Shown here one piece after another: positions 24,060 to 34,222 of a DNA stretch of 41,351 nt; the stretch's first letter is position 1; each line of letters starts with the position of its first letter. The translations under genes were made by a program, and so were the position numbers. The DNA lies in contig NZ_CALXKQ010000024.1 in assembly GCF_944388875.1 (NCBI RefSeq), positions 1 through 41,351 on the forward strand, written 5' to 3'. Origin of the DNA: an uncultured Brachyspira sp. Its GTDB lineage: Bacteria; Spirochaetota; Brachyspiria; Brachyspirales; Brachyspiraceae. The notes beneath the pieces were generated by a model, which was not told the DNA's origin, did not search any database, and saw only the letters and a list, made by a program, of their open reading frames with translations.

Positions 24060-26195
24060 ATGAAAATAAATTTAATAAATAATGATATAAAATACATAAT
24101 ACAAACTGCTGATAATAGTTTTGATGATAATTATATTCTTCCATCATTAAGAACTTTATTAGAAAAATTAGCAAAATTAGAAAAGTCAGAAGAGGTAAAA
24201 AAGTCAGAAGAAGTAGAAAAAACAAAACCTGAATATGATGAAAATATAACAATATATTTAGTTTCAAAAAATTCAGGAAATACTACTCAGTTAAAAAAAG
24301 GAAATTATAAATATATAGAGATAAAGTTTATAGGCAATGAATATAATAAATATAAAGAAATTAAATATTATAAATATGAAAATAATATATTAAAATTTGC
24401 AGATAAAAATAAATTATGCTTTTTTGAAATAGGGGCATTTTTGGATTTATTTAATATATTAAAATCATTAGAAAATAAAAATATTGGTAGTTTTCTTATA
24501 TACGAATTAATAAATAATATCATTAACAAAAATAAATTGATTTATTTAAAAAAATATTATGGGCAAAATAATAAAACAATAGAAGAATATAAAGGCATAA
24601 ATTATGATGAAATAGAGTTAATTATAAAAGAAAGAGAATTAAAAAGATTAAAAAAGATTCTTCAGGAGTATTATGATTATTCGGATAATTCTAAAGCAGG
24701 AATACTTCCTTCGTACAGATTAGAAAAACATTCAGATGCTTCTAAAAAAAGCACAAGATATTATACTTTGGAATCTTTAATCATTTTAGATGAGATACTC
24801 AGAATATATAAAAATATTAAAGAGGATAGTTTTTATTTTATAAGAAATATAAGCTATTTAGAAGATACCAATGATATAAAAGATGAATTATTTGACAAGA
24901 GAAAAGTTTTAAAGGCATTGAAAAATACTAACTTTATTAAAAGTAAATTGTATATAGAAAATATTTTAGATGTACTGGATTATAATAATTCTGATAAAGA
25001 ATTTAAAAGCAGAATAGAAAATGTAAAAAACTCTGAATTAAAAAAATTATTTGACAGTGAAGATATAGAAAATATAAATAATCTCAATAATATTGATGAA
25101 CGTAAAAATTATATAGAAGATTATATTTTCATATTGTTTAATAATATAAAAATAATGATTGATGAATATAAAAATATAAAAGATGATGATGAAAAAACGG
25201 AATTAGAAAATAAAATTATAGATTATGATTTGCATTTCTTTTATTTTAAATTTGTATTGGATTATATGTTTCTGTATAAAAAAGAACTTGATGTTTATAA
25301 TGATTTATATGATTTATACAGATATAAATATTTTTATTTGAAAAAAGATAATATAGATTTTTTTGAAAGTATATATAAAAAACATGATTTAATAAATTAT
25401 AAATATCCTTTTAATTTCTACATATCTATTTATGAAGATTATATATATAAAAACTATGATGATGAAAATATAGAAGATAAATATAAACTTATATTAAAAG
25501 AAAAAGAAGATTTTATAATACTTTCAGAAGATAATTATGATTATTTGTATTTGTATTATGATTTTGTATTTTTTCTTTTGTATTATACTATAATAAATAA
25601 TGAGCATGTGATTGAAAGATTTAAAAGAGGTTCTTTCAAATCAGAATATACTAAAGATAATTTAAGGGTGCTTGATTATTATTCTATATTAGCTACAGAT
25701 GAATTATTAAATGGGGTAAAAAATAATATTAAAAAGATTAAAATTCTATTGGATATAATTTACTTTTCTAATATAAAAAAAGAAAGCATTAAAAATTTGA
25801 GAGATGATATAATAAATTTAAATAAAAAAACAGATTATATTGATAATATTATTAATGATTATGATATTACTGATACTTTGGAGTATTTAGAAAAAGATGA
25901 ATATATTAATAAAAATAAAGAAATAGAAAAAATAGAATCTGTAAATTTTCCTTTTAATAAATATGAATGCAGGAAGTATTTTGATGAGAATATATCAAGA
26001 ATAATGAAAATATATAATTATAAATCAAGAACAGATGAAACATTCAGACTGTTTTTTAATTTTGCAGTATATGAATTCAATATTGATAAAACTAATTTTG
26101 AAATGATTTATAAACATATAGATAAAATACTATTTAGTATTGAAAAGGTTAATAAATTATGCTCTTATAATAATTTTATTCTAAGCTGTAAGTAG
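24060..26195 (+). CDS. MerR-like winged-helix protein, 711 aa
   Basis: The largest member of the family in the window. It has an N-terminal charged repeat (EKSEEVKKSEEVEKTK, about 41-56), then the locus signature split by an insert: FFEIGAFLDLFN (121-132), about 80 extra residues, GILPSYR (214-220), STRYYTLESLIILDEILRIY (231-250). The C-terminal 450 residues are helical, Asn/Lys/Tyr/Asp-rich and not recognised; no transmembrane segment is convincing. It has its own promoter and appears to be a leaderless mRNA. I infer DNA binding by the MerR-like part only. Confidence 0.72.
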   Translation: MKINLINNDIKYIIQTADNSFDDNYILPSLRTLLEKLAKLEKSEEVKKSEEVEKTKPEYDENITIYLVSKNSGNTTQLKKGNYKYIEIKFIGNEYNKYKEIKYYKYENNILKFADKNKLCFFEIGAFLDLFNILKSLENKNIGSFLIYELINNIINKNKLIYLKKYYGQNNKTIEEYKGINYDEIELIIKERELKRLKKILQEYYDYSDNSKAGILPSYRLEKHSDASKKSTRYYTLESLIILDEILRIYKNIKEDSFYFIRNISYLEDTNDIKDELFDKRKVLKALKNTNFIKSKLYIENILDVLDYNNSDKEFKSRIENVKNSELKKLFDSEDIENINNLNNIDERKNYIEDYIFILFNNIKIMIDEYKNIKDDDEKTELENKIIDYDLHFFYFKFVLDYMFLYKKELDVYNDLYDLYRYKYFYLKKDNIDFFESIYKKHDLINYKYPFNFYISIYEDYIYKNYDDENIEDKYKLILKEKEDFIILSEDNYDYLYLYYDFVFFLLYYTIINNEHVIERFKRGSFKSEYTKDNLRVLDYYSILATDELLNGVKNNIKKIKILLDIIYFSNIKKESIKNLRDDIINLNKKTDYIDNIINDYDITDTLEYLEKDEYINKNKEIEKIESVNFPFNKYECRKYFDENISRIMKIYNYKSRTDETFRLFFNFAVYEFNIDKTNFEMIYKHIDKILFSIEKVNKLCSYNNFILSCK

Positions 26196-26319
26196 TCGGG
26201 AAGTACTGCATATTTATATATAAAAAAATAATAATTTATAAAAATTTAAATATATAATATGTAAATTACTTTTGAAACAAGTCTTTACACTTCTTATCAA
26301 TTAAAATTCCCGCATAAAC

Positions 26320-26348
26320 TTGACTTAATCATACATTTATGATAGCAT
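26320..26348 (+). promoter_or_regulatory. Probable gapA promoter
   Basis: TTGACT (26320-26325), 17 bp, TAGCAT (26343-26348), about 50 bp before the ribosome binding site of gapA. The -10 box matches the consensus at four of six positions. Confidence 0.6.
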
Positions 26349-26391
26349 GTATATTGAATTTTATATGTTCGCGTATAGGATATTATTTTAA

Positions 26392-27456
<1,065 letters not shown>

Positions 27457-27492
27457 TAAAAATTATAATAATTAATTTATTAAGCTATAAGG

Positions 27493-27530
27493 AGGGTGTT
27501 ATATTTAATTATAGCACCCTTTAAATTTTT
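27493..27530 (+). terminator. Terminator after gapA
   Basis: AGGGTGTTATA (27493-27503) pairs with TATAGCACCCT (27510-27520), one G-T pair, followed by TTAAATTTTT. pgk is therefore probably transcribed mainly from its own promoter, which I could not place with confidence. Confidence 0.8.
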
Positions 27531-27603
27531 ATAGATATATAACACTAAATATTTTTTGTACTTGTTATATATTTATAAGCAATAATAATATAAGGATTAA
27601 AAA

Positions 27604-28803
27604 ATGAAAAAAACAGTAAAAGATATTGATATTAAAGGTAAAAAAGTAATAATGAGAGTGGACTTCAATGTGCCTCTTGATAAAGAAACTAGTTCAAAAA
27701 TAACAGACACTACAAGAGTAGATGCTGCTATGCCTACTATAGAATATATACTTTCTCAAGGTGCTTGTCTTATACTTATGAGCCATTTAGGAAGACCTAA
27801 AGGAGAGCCTAATCCTAAATATTCTCTTAAACCAGTTTATGATTATTTGAAAACTAAACTTCCTAACAATAAAGTAGAGTTTGCTAAAGACTGTATAGGA
27901 GAAGAGGTAAAAAAACAAGCTGCTGAACTTAAAGCAGGAGATGTACTTTTACTTGAAAACTTAAGATATCATGCTGAAGAAGAGAAAAATGATCCTAATT
28001 TCTCAAAACAATTAGCTGATTTGGCTGATGTTTATGTTAATGATGCCTTTGGTACTGCACATAGAGCACATGCTTCTACAGCTGGAATAGTATCTGCTAA
28101 AGCTGGTATGCCTGCTGTTGCTGGTTTCTTAATGGAAAAAGAAATAAAATATTTGGGAGATGCTGTTGCTAATCCTGCTCGTCCATTTGTAGCTATAATA
28201 GGCGGAGCTAAAGTTTCTTCAAAAATTTCTGTACTTAAAAACTTACTTAATAAAGTTGATACTTTAATAGTTGTAGGCGGTATGGCTTATACTTTCCTTA
28301 AAGCTAAAGGACTAGAAATAGGTGCTTCTTTATGCGAAGATGATTATATTGCTACTGCTAAAGAAATTATGGATAAAGCTAAAGAATTAAATAAAACTTT
28401 ATACTTGCCTGTTGACAATGTTATAGCTGATAAATTTGATAATGACGCTAATATCAAAACAGTAGATTCTAATGCTATACCTGCAGGCTGGATGGGCATG
28501 GATGTTGGACCTAAAACTTTGAAAGAACTTGAAGATATACTTAAAAATGCTAAAACAGTTGTTTGGAACGGACCTTTAGGCGTATTTGAAATGTCTAATT
28601 TTGCTAAAGGTACATTTGAAGTTGCTAAATTTATAGCTAATTCTAATTGTGTAAGTATAATTGGAGGAGGAGATAGTGTATCTGCTGTTAATAAATCAGG
28701 TGTTGCTGATAAGATGACACATGTATCTACAGGCGGCGGAGCTTCTTTAGAGTTCCTCGAAGGCATTGAATTACCTGGTATTGCTGTATTACAGGATAAA
28801 TAA
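27604..28803 (+). CDS. pgk: Phosphoglycerate kinase
   Basis: A 399-aa enzyme of normal length. Hallmarks: VIMRVDFNVPL, LMSHLGRPKGEPNPKYSL, LLLENLRYHAEEEKNDP, VNDAFGTAHRAHAST, AIIGGAKVSSKI, VWNGPLGVFE and GGGDSVSAV. It transfers phosphate from 1,3-bisphosphoglycerate to ADP. AAGGA lies upstream of the ATG. It follows gapA, the usual partner. Confidence 0.98.
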   Translation: MKKTVKDIDIKGKKVIMRVDFNVPLDKETSSKITDTTRVDAAMPTIEYILSQGACLILMSHLGRPKGEPNPKYSLKPVYDYLKTKLPNNKVEFAKDCIGEEVKKQAAELKAGDVLLLENLRYHAEEEKNDPNFSKQLADLADVYVNDAFGTAHRAHASTAGIVSAKAGMPAVAGFLMEKEIKYLGDAVANPARPFVAIIGGAKVSSKISVLKNLLNKVDTLIVVGGMAYTFLKAKGLEIGASLCEDDYIATAKEIMDKAKELNKTLYLPVDNVIADKFDNDANIKTVDSNAIPAGWMGMDVGPKTLKELEDILKNAKTVVWNGPLGVFEMSNFAKGTFEVAKFIANSNCVSIIGGGDSVSAVNKSGVADKMTHVSTGGGASLEFLEGIELPGIAVLQDK

Positions 28804-28830
28804 ATAATTAATAGTTAGATTTCAATAAAT

Positions 28831-28888
28831 CAAAATAGTGAGCCCGTAGTAACTTTAGTTGCTACGGGTTTTTTAGCGAACTATTTTG
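28831..28888 (+). terminator. Strong terminator after pgk
   Basis: CCCGTAGTAAC (28843-28853) pairs with GTTGCTACGGG (28858-28868), then six T residues. Outside it, CAAAATAGT (28831-28839) and ACTATTTTG (28880-28888) form a second, outer stem. Confidence 0.95.
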
Positions 28889-29050
28889 ATTATTAAATAA
28901 ATGTATTGAATTAGCGGTATCGTAGTATTACAATACAAATGATATATTATACTTGTTTCAAAGTAATTGAGAAGATTATATATGAAATTTTTATAATTTA
29001 TAAAAACAATGTTTTATATATTGTATAACTTATTGTTTTAATATATAAAT

Positions 29051-29108
29051 ATGCCATCCTTCACCTACCGGAACCAAAGGAGGACTTCATCAGCACGCAG
29101 AACGTGGC
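29051..29108 (-). repeat. GC-rich intergenic repeat, inverse copy of the 7.2-kb block
   Basis: Read on the minus strand it contains GTTCTGCGTGCTGATGAAGTCC, close to GCTCTGCGTGCCGGACGAAGTCC (in part) at 7223-7245. The rest of the pgk-EamA gap (28889-29230) is AT-rich and without a supported gene. The copy also creates a chance 45-codon ORF on the plus strand, which I do not accept. Confidence 0.6.
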
Positions 29109-29230
29109 AATTAATAAATAAAATTAGTTTTGGAATAAGTATATGTAGTTTTTTATTTTATACTCTTTTTAATATACATCCTTATTAATTATTATAAAAA
29201 ACTTTAACATAAATACTAATTAATAAAAAC

Positions 29231-30112
29231 TCAATTAGTATCTTTATTAACTTTTCTTTTCTCCATTAAAAATAAAGCTATTCCTAATAATATTAATACA
29301 ATTCCAATAAACTGCTTTAAACTAATGCTTTCATTTAGTACAAAATAACCAAGTATGCATGTACCTACAGCCTCTCCTAATATTGTCATAGATATAACAG
29401 TTGCTGAAAACCATTTCAAAAGCCAAGTAAATACCACCTGACCAAGCATAGTAGATATGAGAGTTAATGCTATTAAATAAATCCAAGTAGAAGAAGAATA
29501 TCCTGTAAAAGGAATATTCATAAAATATGATAAAATACCCAAAAATATAAATGCACTGAAATAGCTCAAAGCAATCCAATTAACTGCCGATAATCTCACT
29601 CTAGCATACTGCCCTATTATAAAATACATACTTATAAGACCAGCAGCAATAAAAGCAAGCAAATCACCAAATAAAGCCTTTGAACTTATTTGAAAATCTC
29701 CCCATCCTATTATAAATGAACCTGCTATAGCTATAATAAAGCCCAATATTGCAATGATTGTATATCTTTCTTTAAAAAAGAAGTATCCAGCTATTAATGA
29801 AAATAAAGGCTGCAATGTAACAATTACTGTAGAGCTTGCTACTGAAGTAAAGTTTAATGACTGAAACCATAAAAAATAATGCAAAGCCAATGAAAAACCT
29901 GCTAGTACAGACAGAATAATTTCTTTTTTTGTTATTGATAAAACCTCTAACCTATTTGATTTTTTTAATAAACTTATTGGAAGCACAATTAAAAATGAAA
30001 AGAATATCCTATAAAATGCTGCTATAGAGGACGGGGCATTTGCAAGCCTTACAAATATTGCAGAAGTTGATAATGCTATTACTCCAACTAATAAAAATAC
30101 TCCTTTACCCAT
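29231..30112 (-). CDS. EamA-family (drug/metabolite) transporter
   Basis: A 293-aa inner-membrane protein with ten hydrophobic segments in two EamA halves (about 1-140 and 150-285). Features: the N-terminal ALSTSAIFVRLANAPSSIAAFYR, SLNFTSVASSTVIVTLQPLF at the end of the first half, and TVISMTILGEAVGTCILGYFVLNE at the end of the second. Members export metabolites or amino acids; the substrate is unknown. AGGAATT precedes the ATG. It is divergent from the DUF3108 gene. Confidence 0.92.
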   Translation of the reverse strand: MGKGVFLLVGVIALSTSAIFVRLANAPSSIAAFYRIFFSFLIVLPISLLKKSNRLEVLSITKKEIILSVLAGFSLALHYFLWFQSLNFTSVASSTVIVTLQPLFSLIAGYFFFKERYTIIAILGFIIAIAGSFIIGWGDFQISSKALFGDLLAFIAAGLISMYFIIGQYARVRLSAVNWIALSYFSAFIFLGILSYFMNIPFTGYSSSTWIYLIALTLISTMLGQVVFTWLLKWFSATVISMTILGEAVGTCILGYFVLNESISLKQFIGIVLILLGIALFLMEKRKVNKDTN

Positions 30113-30235
30113 AAATAATTCCTAATAAAAAATAATTTACATAAAAAAATAATAATATATTAAAAAAATAGTATTGCAACATTTATAATAATATAATAGC
30201 ATATAAACATAACTTATAAAAGGAGAATTGTATTT

Positions 30236-30982
30236 ATGAAACATACTTTTATAATATCTTTATTATTAATATCGAATATTTTATTTGGATATAATCAAAC
30301 ATTTAAAGTGGGAGAATATATCAAATATGACGTATTAGCACAGGTTCCTGAATTCAATATAAGCGGAAAAGTGGGAATGCTTGAGGCTAAAGTTCTTGCT
30401 ATAAGCAATGTAAACGGAAAACCAGCGTATCATCTTTATGCTCATGTTTACACTACAGGAGCAGCTAATTGGCTTTATAAGGTTAGCGATATATTTGAGG
30501 CTTGGGTTACTACGAATGACTTTACTCCTATAATATTAAAAAAAGATACATCAGAGGGAGATTGGACTAATAAAGAAACTTTAACTTTTTATAATAATTA
30601 CTATTTGTTTAATGACAAAAGAACGGTAGATGAAAAGGTAGAGTTTAAAGGAATGGCATTTGATGCTTTATCTTTAGTATTTTTTATGAGATTCGTTGAC
30701 AAGAATATAGGTACTTTTAGCATTAATTGGCTTGAAGGAAAAAATGTTAAAAAAGATATAAGATTTACTATAGAAGAAGGGGAAGAATTAAAAACAAAAT
30801 TAGAAAGAGGAAAATTAACTACTACTAGAATATATGAAAAAGATAAATATGGAACGGATGCTTTAATTTCTAAGGATAAATATAATCAGGTGCCTTTGGA
30901 CGTTATTATAGCTGAACAAAAAATTTATGGACTTACATTAAGGGTAAGAGGCATAATAAAAGAATATAAAGACGGCAAATAA
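30236..30982 (+). CDS. Exported DUF3108-type protein
   Basis: A 248-aa protein with a signal peptide (MKHTFIISLLLISNILFG). The mature part resembles DUF3108: FKVGEYIKYDVLAQ at the start, a long run of beta strands, WLYKVSDIFEAWVTTNDFTPIIL, and a C-terminal RVRGIIKEYKDGK. DUF3108 proteins are periplasmic beta-rich proteins of unknown function. AAAGGAG precedes the ATG. It is followed by a symmetrical hairpin shared with the convergent DUF1858 gene. Confidence 0.85.
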   Translation: MKHTFIISLLLISNILFGYNQTFKVGEYIKYDVLAQVPEFNISGKVGMLEAKVLAISNVNGKPAYHLYAHVYTTGAANWLYKVSDIFEAWVTTNDFTPIILKKDTSEGDWTNKETLTFYNNYYLFNDKRTVDEKVEFKGMAFDALSLVFFMRFVDKNIGTFSINWLEGKNVKKDIRFTIEEGEELKTKLERGKLTTTRIYEKDKYGTDALISKDKYNQVPLDVIIAEQKIYGLTLRVRGIIKEYKDGK

Positions 30983-30988
30983 ATTTAA

Positions 30989-31019
30989 GAGAGATAGTAA
31001 TTATTTTTTACTATCTCTC
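30989..31019. terminator. Symmetrical terminator hairpin between convergent genes
   Basis: GAGAGATAGTAA (30989-31000) and TTACTATCTCTC (31008-31019) form a perfect 12-bp stem with a T-rich loop. It lies between the ends of the DUF3108 and DUF1858 genes. Confidence 0.8.
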
Positions 31020-31047
31020 CTAAATATCTAAAATATCTTTTATGAGA

Positions 31048-31257
31048 TTATTTACTAGCTTCAAATTTATCGTTAATCTCTTTAACTAAGTTATCAATAA
31101 GCTCATCATTCATGCCATGACCGCGGCATCCCTCTTCTAAACTTTCCCAGCTGGCTACATGGCATCCTACACAATGAAGTCCATGACTCATCATTATTTC
31201 TACAGAATCAGGAAAAGCCTGTATAATTTCACCTATACTCATAGTCTTGTTTATCAT
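31048..31257 (-). CDS. DUF1858-type small protein
   Basis: A 69-aa protein with MSIGEIIQAFPDSVEIMMSHGLHCVGCHVA, the DUF1858 signature including HCxGC. The two Cys could bind metal or take part in redox exchange; the domain is common in anaerobes, alone or joined to hybrid-cluster or other redox proteins. Role unknown. AGAGGT precedes the ATG. Confidence 0.9.
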   Translation of the reverse strand: MINKTMSIGEIIQAFPDSVEIMMSHGLHCVGCHVASWESLEEGCRGHGMNDELIDNLVKEINDKFEASK

Positions 31258-31330
31258 AATTTATTACCTCTTTTTATTTTTTTATATAATATATATAATT
31301 GTTATTTTTGTCAAAGGGTAAAAAGTATAT

Positions 31331-33457
31331 CTAATTATTTGAAATATGCAAAATAGGATAAAAGTTATCAAATTTCTTTATATGCTTTCTTAAATAGCTT
31401 AAATTAAACTCGCCAATATTTTCTAAAGCATTAATCTCCATCTTAGACATTCTTTTTACATCATGAGGCATATTAAGTCTTTTATATATCCTTTTTAACA
31501 TCATTATTACATATAGATTTTTCATATCAGCCTTATCAAATAATGATAATGAAGTAATCAAATCAAATCCTTCTATATTATTTAGAGCAAAATATGAATA
31601 AAGTAATGCAGCATTAGTATCTATTTCGGCAGAAGCCTCTTTAATTATAGAGTAAGCCTCATTCTCATTTTTTTCAACACCAATCCCATTATAATAACAA
31701 TGAGCAAGAAAACCTTTTGAGCATGTACATTTGGAATTATTCATATCCGCTATCTCTTTAGCCCTATAGTAAATTTCAAATGCCTTATTAAAATCCATCT
31801 CTAAACCCCTTCCAAGCTCATAAGCCCTTCCTACTATAACTAAAGGACATTCAAAAGTATTATCCATATCAAAGGTCATATTTGCTATACCAACAGCAAT
31901 TTCAGGAAAAGGCGTTATAATATCTCCATAAAATAATTCCTTAGAATATATATAGTAAGACATTATATCATTTAATTCCATGGCTTTCTTAAGCATATAA
32001 ATGCCTTCATCATTATATTTACTAGGCATATTATATAATAATATATTAGCAATAGCTCTGTATATTACAGCATTATCCAAACTGCCATTTAAACAGCTTT
32101 TTAAATTATTGAGCATAAGATCATAATTATCAGAACCTATCATCTGCAATGAATGAGCGTATATAAACTTTATATAATCTATTTCACCATCACCTTTATA
32201 TACATATTTAAAAAACTCATCACATATCTCGGCAGTTTTCTTATAATCTCTAAGTTCATAATAAGAAAATATTAGAAGATAATATGTTGAATATTTAAAC
32301 TCGCTTTTATTTATTTTATTTAAATATAATAAAGCCTCTCTGTAATCATCATCGCTTTGAGCATAATTATGATAAAGCTCAGCTATCTTTTCATAAAGCC
32401 AAGAACCGACATCACTTACCTCATGAATTATTTTTTTAAACTCAACAATAGCCTTTCTTATTTCGCCCTGATAAGCATATAAATTTCCTCTGTAATATCT
32501 GTACTGCATATTTTTAATTCCAAGTACATCTATAATTTTATTAAGCAAATAAAAAGCCTCTTCTAAATCCTTACCCTCCTGCTGACTGTCAGGATAATAC
32601 TTATCATCATTTTCAATTATCAAATCATGCAAAGCCTGTGCCTTTCCAAGCAAAGCATCTAATCTATATTTATTATTATTATTTTTAAGAAGCTCATTAT
32701 AATTCTCTATAGCCTTTCTGTATTTCTCTTTATTAAAATACCACTCAGCCCTCTCATATATGGCATTAAAATTAATAGGATTAAGTTCAACAGCCCTATC
32801 CAAAAAGAATATAGCATCATCATAAAAATCTGAATGTATCCCTTTCTTAGCAAGTATAATACCTTTCAAAAAATAAGCATCATCATACATAGGAAAGTCT
32901 TGAATAAGTTTATTAGCCTCTAAATCTGCCTTAGGAAGTATATTAAGATTATAATAACAAAGTCCCCTTTCAAATCTTGCTATTCTGCTGTTACTAACAT
33001 CTACCCTGCTGATAAAATCATCATAATATCCTATGGCCTGATGGAAATCTGCCTCATTTTCTCCATTATTAAGATAACTGCTTGCCAATATAAGCAATGC
33101 ATCGTAAGCGGTATCATCCTTATCAAAAAGTATCTGAGCATATTCTCTTTCTTTATCTATATTTTTTAAATCCCTATTTAAATACATAAGTCCTCTGTAT
33201 GCATCTATTATATTAGGATCAATATCTATAGATTTATTAAGATCATACTCTATAGTAGAATAGATTAAAGCAACTCTTGCATCATATTTGGTATTGTCAA
33301 ATTCCTGATTCTGAAGCTCTATAAATGCTGATTTTCCACGCATATAAAAAGCTCTGGCATTATCTGGTTCCATCGATATAATAATGTCTAATTCTTCTAT
33401 GGCTTTTTTATAATCTCCCTCATCCATATATTTGCTTATTTCATCTAAGGAACTCAT
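31331..33457 (-). CDS. TPR/Sel1-repeat protein, 708 aa
   Basis: A large soluble protein made of tetratricopeptide repeats: DYKKAIEELDIIISMEPDNARAFYMRGK at the start, and NFNAIYERAEWYFNKEKYRKAIENYNELLK near 235-265. Sel1-like repeats lie near 540-620 (LVIVGRAYELGRGLEMDFNK, FLAHCYYNGIGVEKNENEAY). No signal peptide or membrane segment. It is the last gene of a minus-strand run after YggT (9-bp gap). Probably a protein-interaction scaffold; partner unknown. Confidence 0.9.
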   Translation of the reverse strand: MSSLDEISKYMDEGDYKKAIEELDIIISMEPDNARAFYMRGKSAFIELQNQEFDNTKYDARVALIYSTIEYDLNKSIDIDPNIIDAYRGLMYLNRDLKNIDKEREYAQILFDKDDTAYDALLILASSYLNNGENEADFHQAIGYYDDFISRVDVSNSRIARFERGLCYYNLNILPKADLEANKLIQDFPMYDDAYFLKGIILAKKGIHSDFYDDAIFFLDRAVELNPINFNAIYERAEWYFNKEKYRKAIENYNELLKNNNNKYRLDALLGKAQALHDLIIENDDKYYPDSQQEGKDLEEAFYLLNKIIDVLGIKNMQYRYYRGNLYAYQGEIRKAIVEFKKIIHEVSDVGSWLYEKIAELYHNYAQSDDDYREALLYLNKINKSEFKYSTYYLLIFSYYELRDYKKTAEICDEFFKYVYKGDGEIDYIKFIYAHSLQMIGSDNYDLMLNNLKSCLNGSLDNAVIYRAIANILLYNMPSKYNDEGIYMLKKAMELNDIMSYYIYSKELFYGDIITPFPEIAVGIANMTFDMDNTFECPLVIVGRAYELGRGLEMDFNKAFEIYYRAKEIADMNNSKCTCSKGFLAHCYYNGIGVEKNENEAYSIIKEASAEIDTNAALLYSYFALNNIEGFDLITSLSLFDKADMKNLYVIMMLKRIYKRLNMPHDVKRMSKMEINALENIGEFNLSYLRKHIKKFDNFYPILHISNN

Positions 33458-33466
33458 AATTATACT

Positions 33467-33787
33467 CTATATCCTAACCGCTAAACTTAATAAAAATCGA
33501 TATATAACTTTAAGTATAACAGGGGCAGCTAATTGAAGCAGCAAAAGAAATACCAATGGAGATAAATCTATAATACCTACAATAAGTCTTCTTCCGCCGA
33601 ATATTTTATCTATAACTCCGTCTGTTATCTTATAAAAGAAATTAACTATAGGATTATAATAATCCAAATGCATAGCTCCGAATGCCTGAAGCCAGCTTAA
33701 TATAATCCATACAAACCATATAAAAGAATACAGCCTTAAAGCCTGAAATAATAAAACATATATAAAATTAACAACTTGTATTAACAT
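33467..33787 (-). CDS. YggT-family membrane protein
   Basis: A 106-aa inner-membrane protein with two hydrophobic regions (about 5-35 and 68-100) and the family-like IILSWLQ … YNPIVNFFYKITDGVIDKI … DLSPLVFLLLLQ. YggT relatives are associated with cell division, osmotic stress or membrane-protein placement; the role here is not defined. GGAG precedes the ATG. It lies 9 bp after the STAS gene, in the same run. Confidence 0.88.
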   Translation of the reverse strand: MLIQVVNFIYVLLFQALRLYSFIWFVWIILSWLQAFGAMHLDYYNPIVNFFYKITDGVIDKIFGGRRLIVGIIDLSPLVFLLLLQLAAPVILKVIYRFLLSLAVRI

Positions 33788-33796
33788 ATAACTCCA

Positions 33797-34132
33797 TTAA
33801 TTTCCTATATTTTTCAAAGCATCATCAACATTATCCGATATGTTCACTATAGTTAAAAATTTAGTAGCCTCAAATAATTTTTTTAATTGTTTAGTCAGAG
33901 AACAAAAATAAACAACTCCTCCATTTTCAGCAGATACCCTTAAAGTAGAAGCGATAATACCCAAAGCCGATGAACACATATATTCTATATTATGAAAATC
34001 AAATATAAAATTTAAAGCCCCTGCATTTTTCACATAATTTAATTTATCTTCTAATATATCCACATTTTCAGATATAATATTTTTTTCTATACTAATTATG
34101 GCTGTTTTATCCTCAATGATCGTACGAACCAT
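33797..34132 (-). CDS. STAS-domain protein (anti-sigma-factor antagonist type)
   Basis: A 111-aa single STAS domain: IIEDKTAIISIEKNIISENV, FIFDFHNIEYMCSSALGIIAS and VVYFCSLTKQLKKLFEATKF. The Ser in CSSALG is at the position phosphorylated by RsbW-like kinases in partner-switching systems. The kinase is not adjacent; a GHKL ATPase lies 20 kb away in the accessory region but there is no evidence that they work together. AAAGGAG precedes the ATG. Confidence 0.9.
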   Translation of the reverse strand: MVRTIIEDKTAIISIEKNIISENVDILEDKLNYVKNAGALNFIFDFHNIEYMCSSALGIIASTLRVSAENGGVVYFCSLTKQLKKLFEATKFLTIVNISDNVDDALKNIGN

Positions 34133-34222
34133 AGATACTCCTTTAATAAAAGACTATAAAAAGTATAATAAATCACTTAATTTACAATATTATTATAAAA
34201 CATTAAAAAATCAAGTAATTTT

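Noticed and set aside
11966-26195. Complete prophage
   Set aside because: Only the two terminase subunits are phage-like. No portal, capsid, tail, lysis, integrase or attachment sites could be found.
29051-29188. A 45-codon plus-strand ORF beginning MPSFTYRNQRR
   Set aside because: It starts inside a GC-rich dispersed repeat, has no ribosome binding site and no family resemblance.
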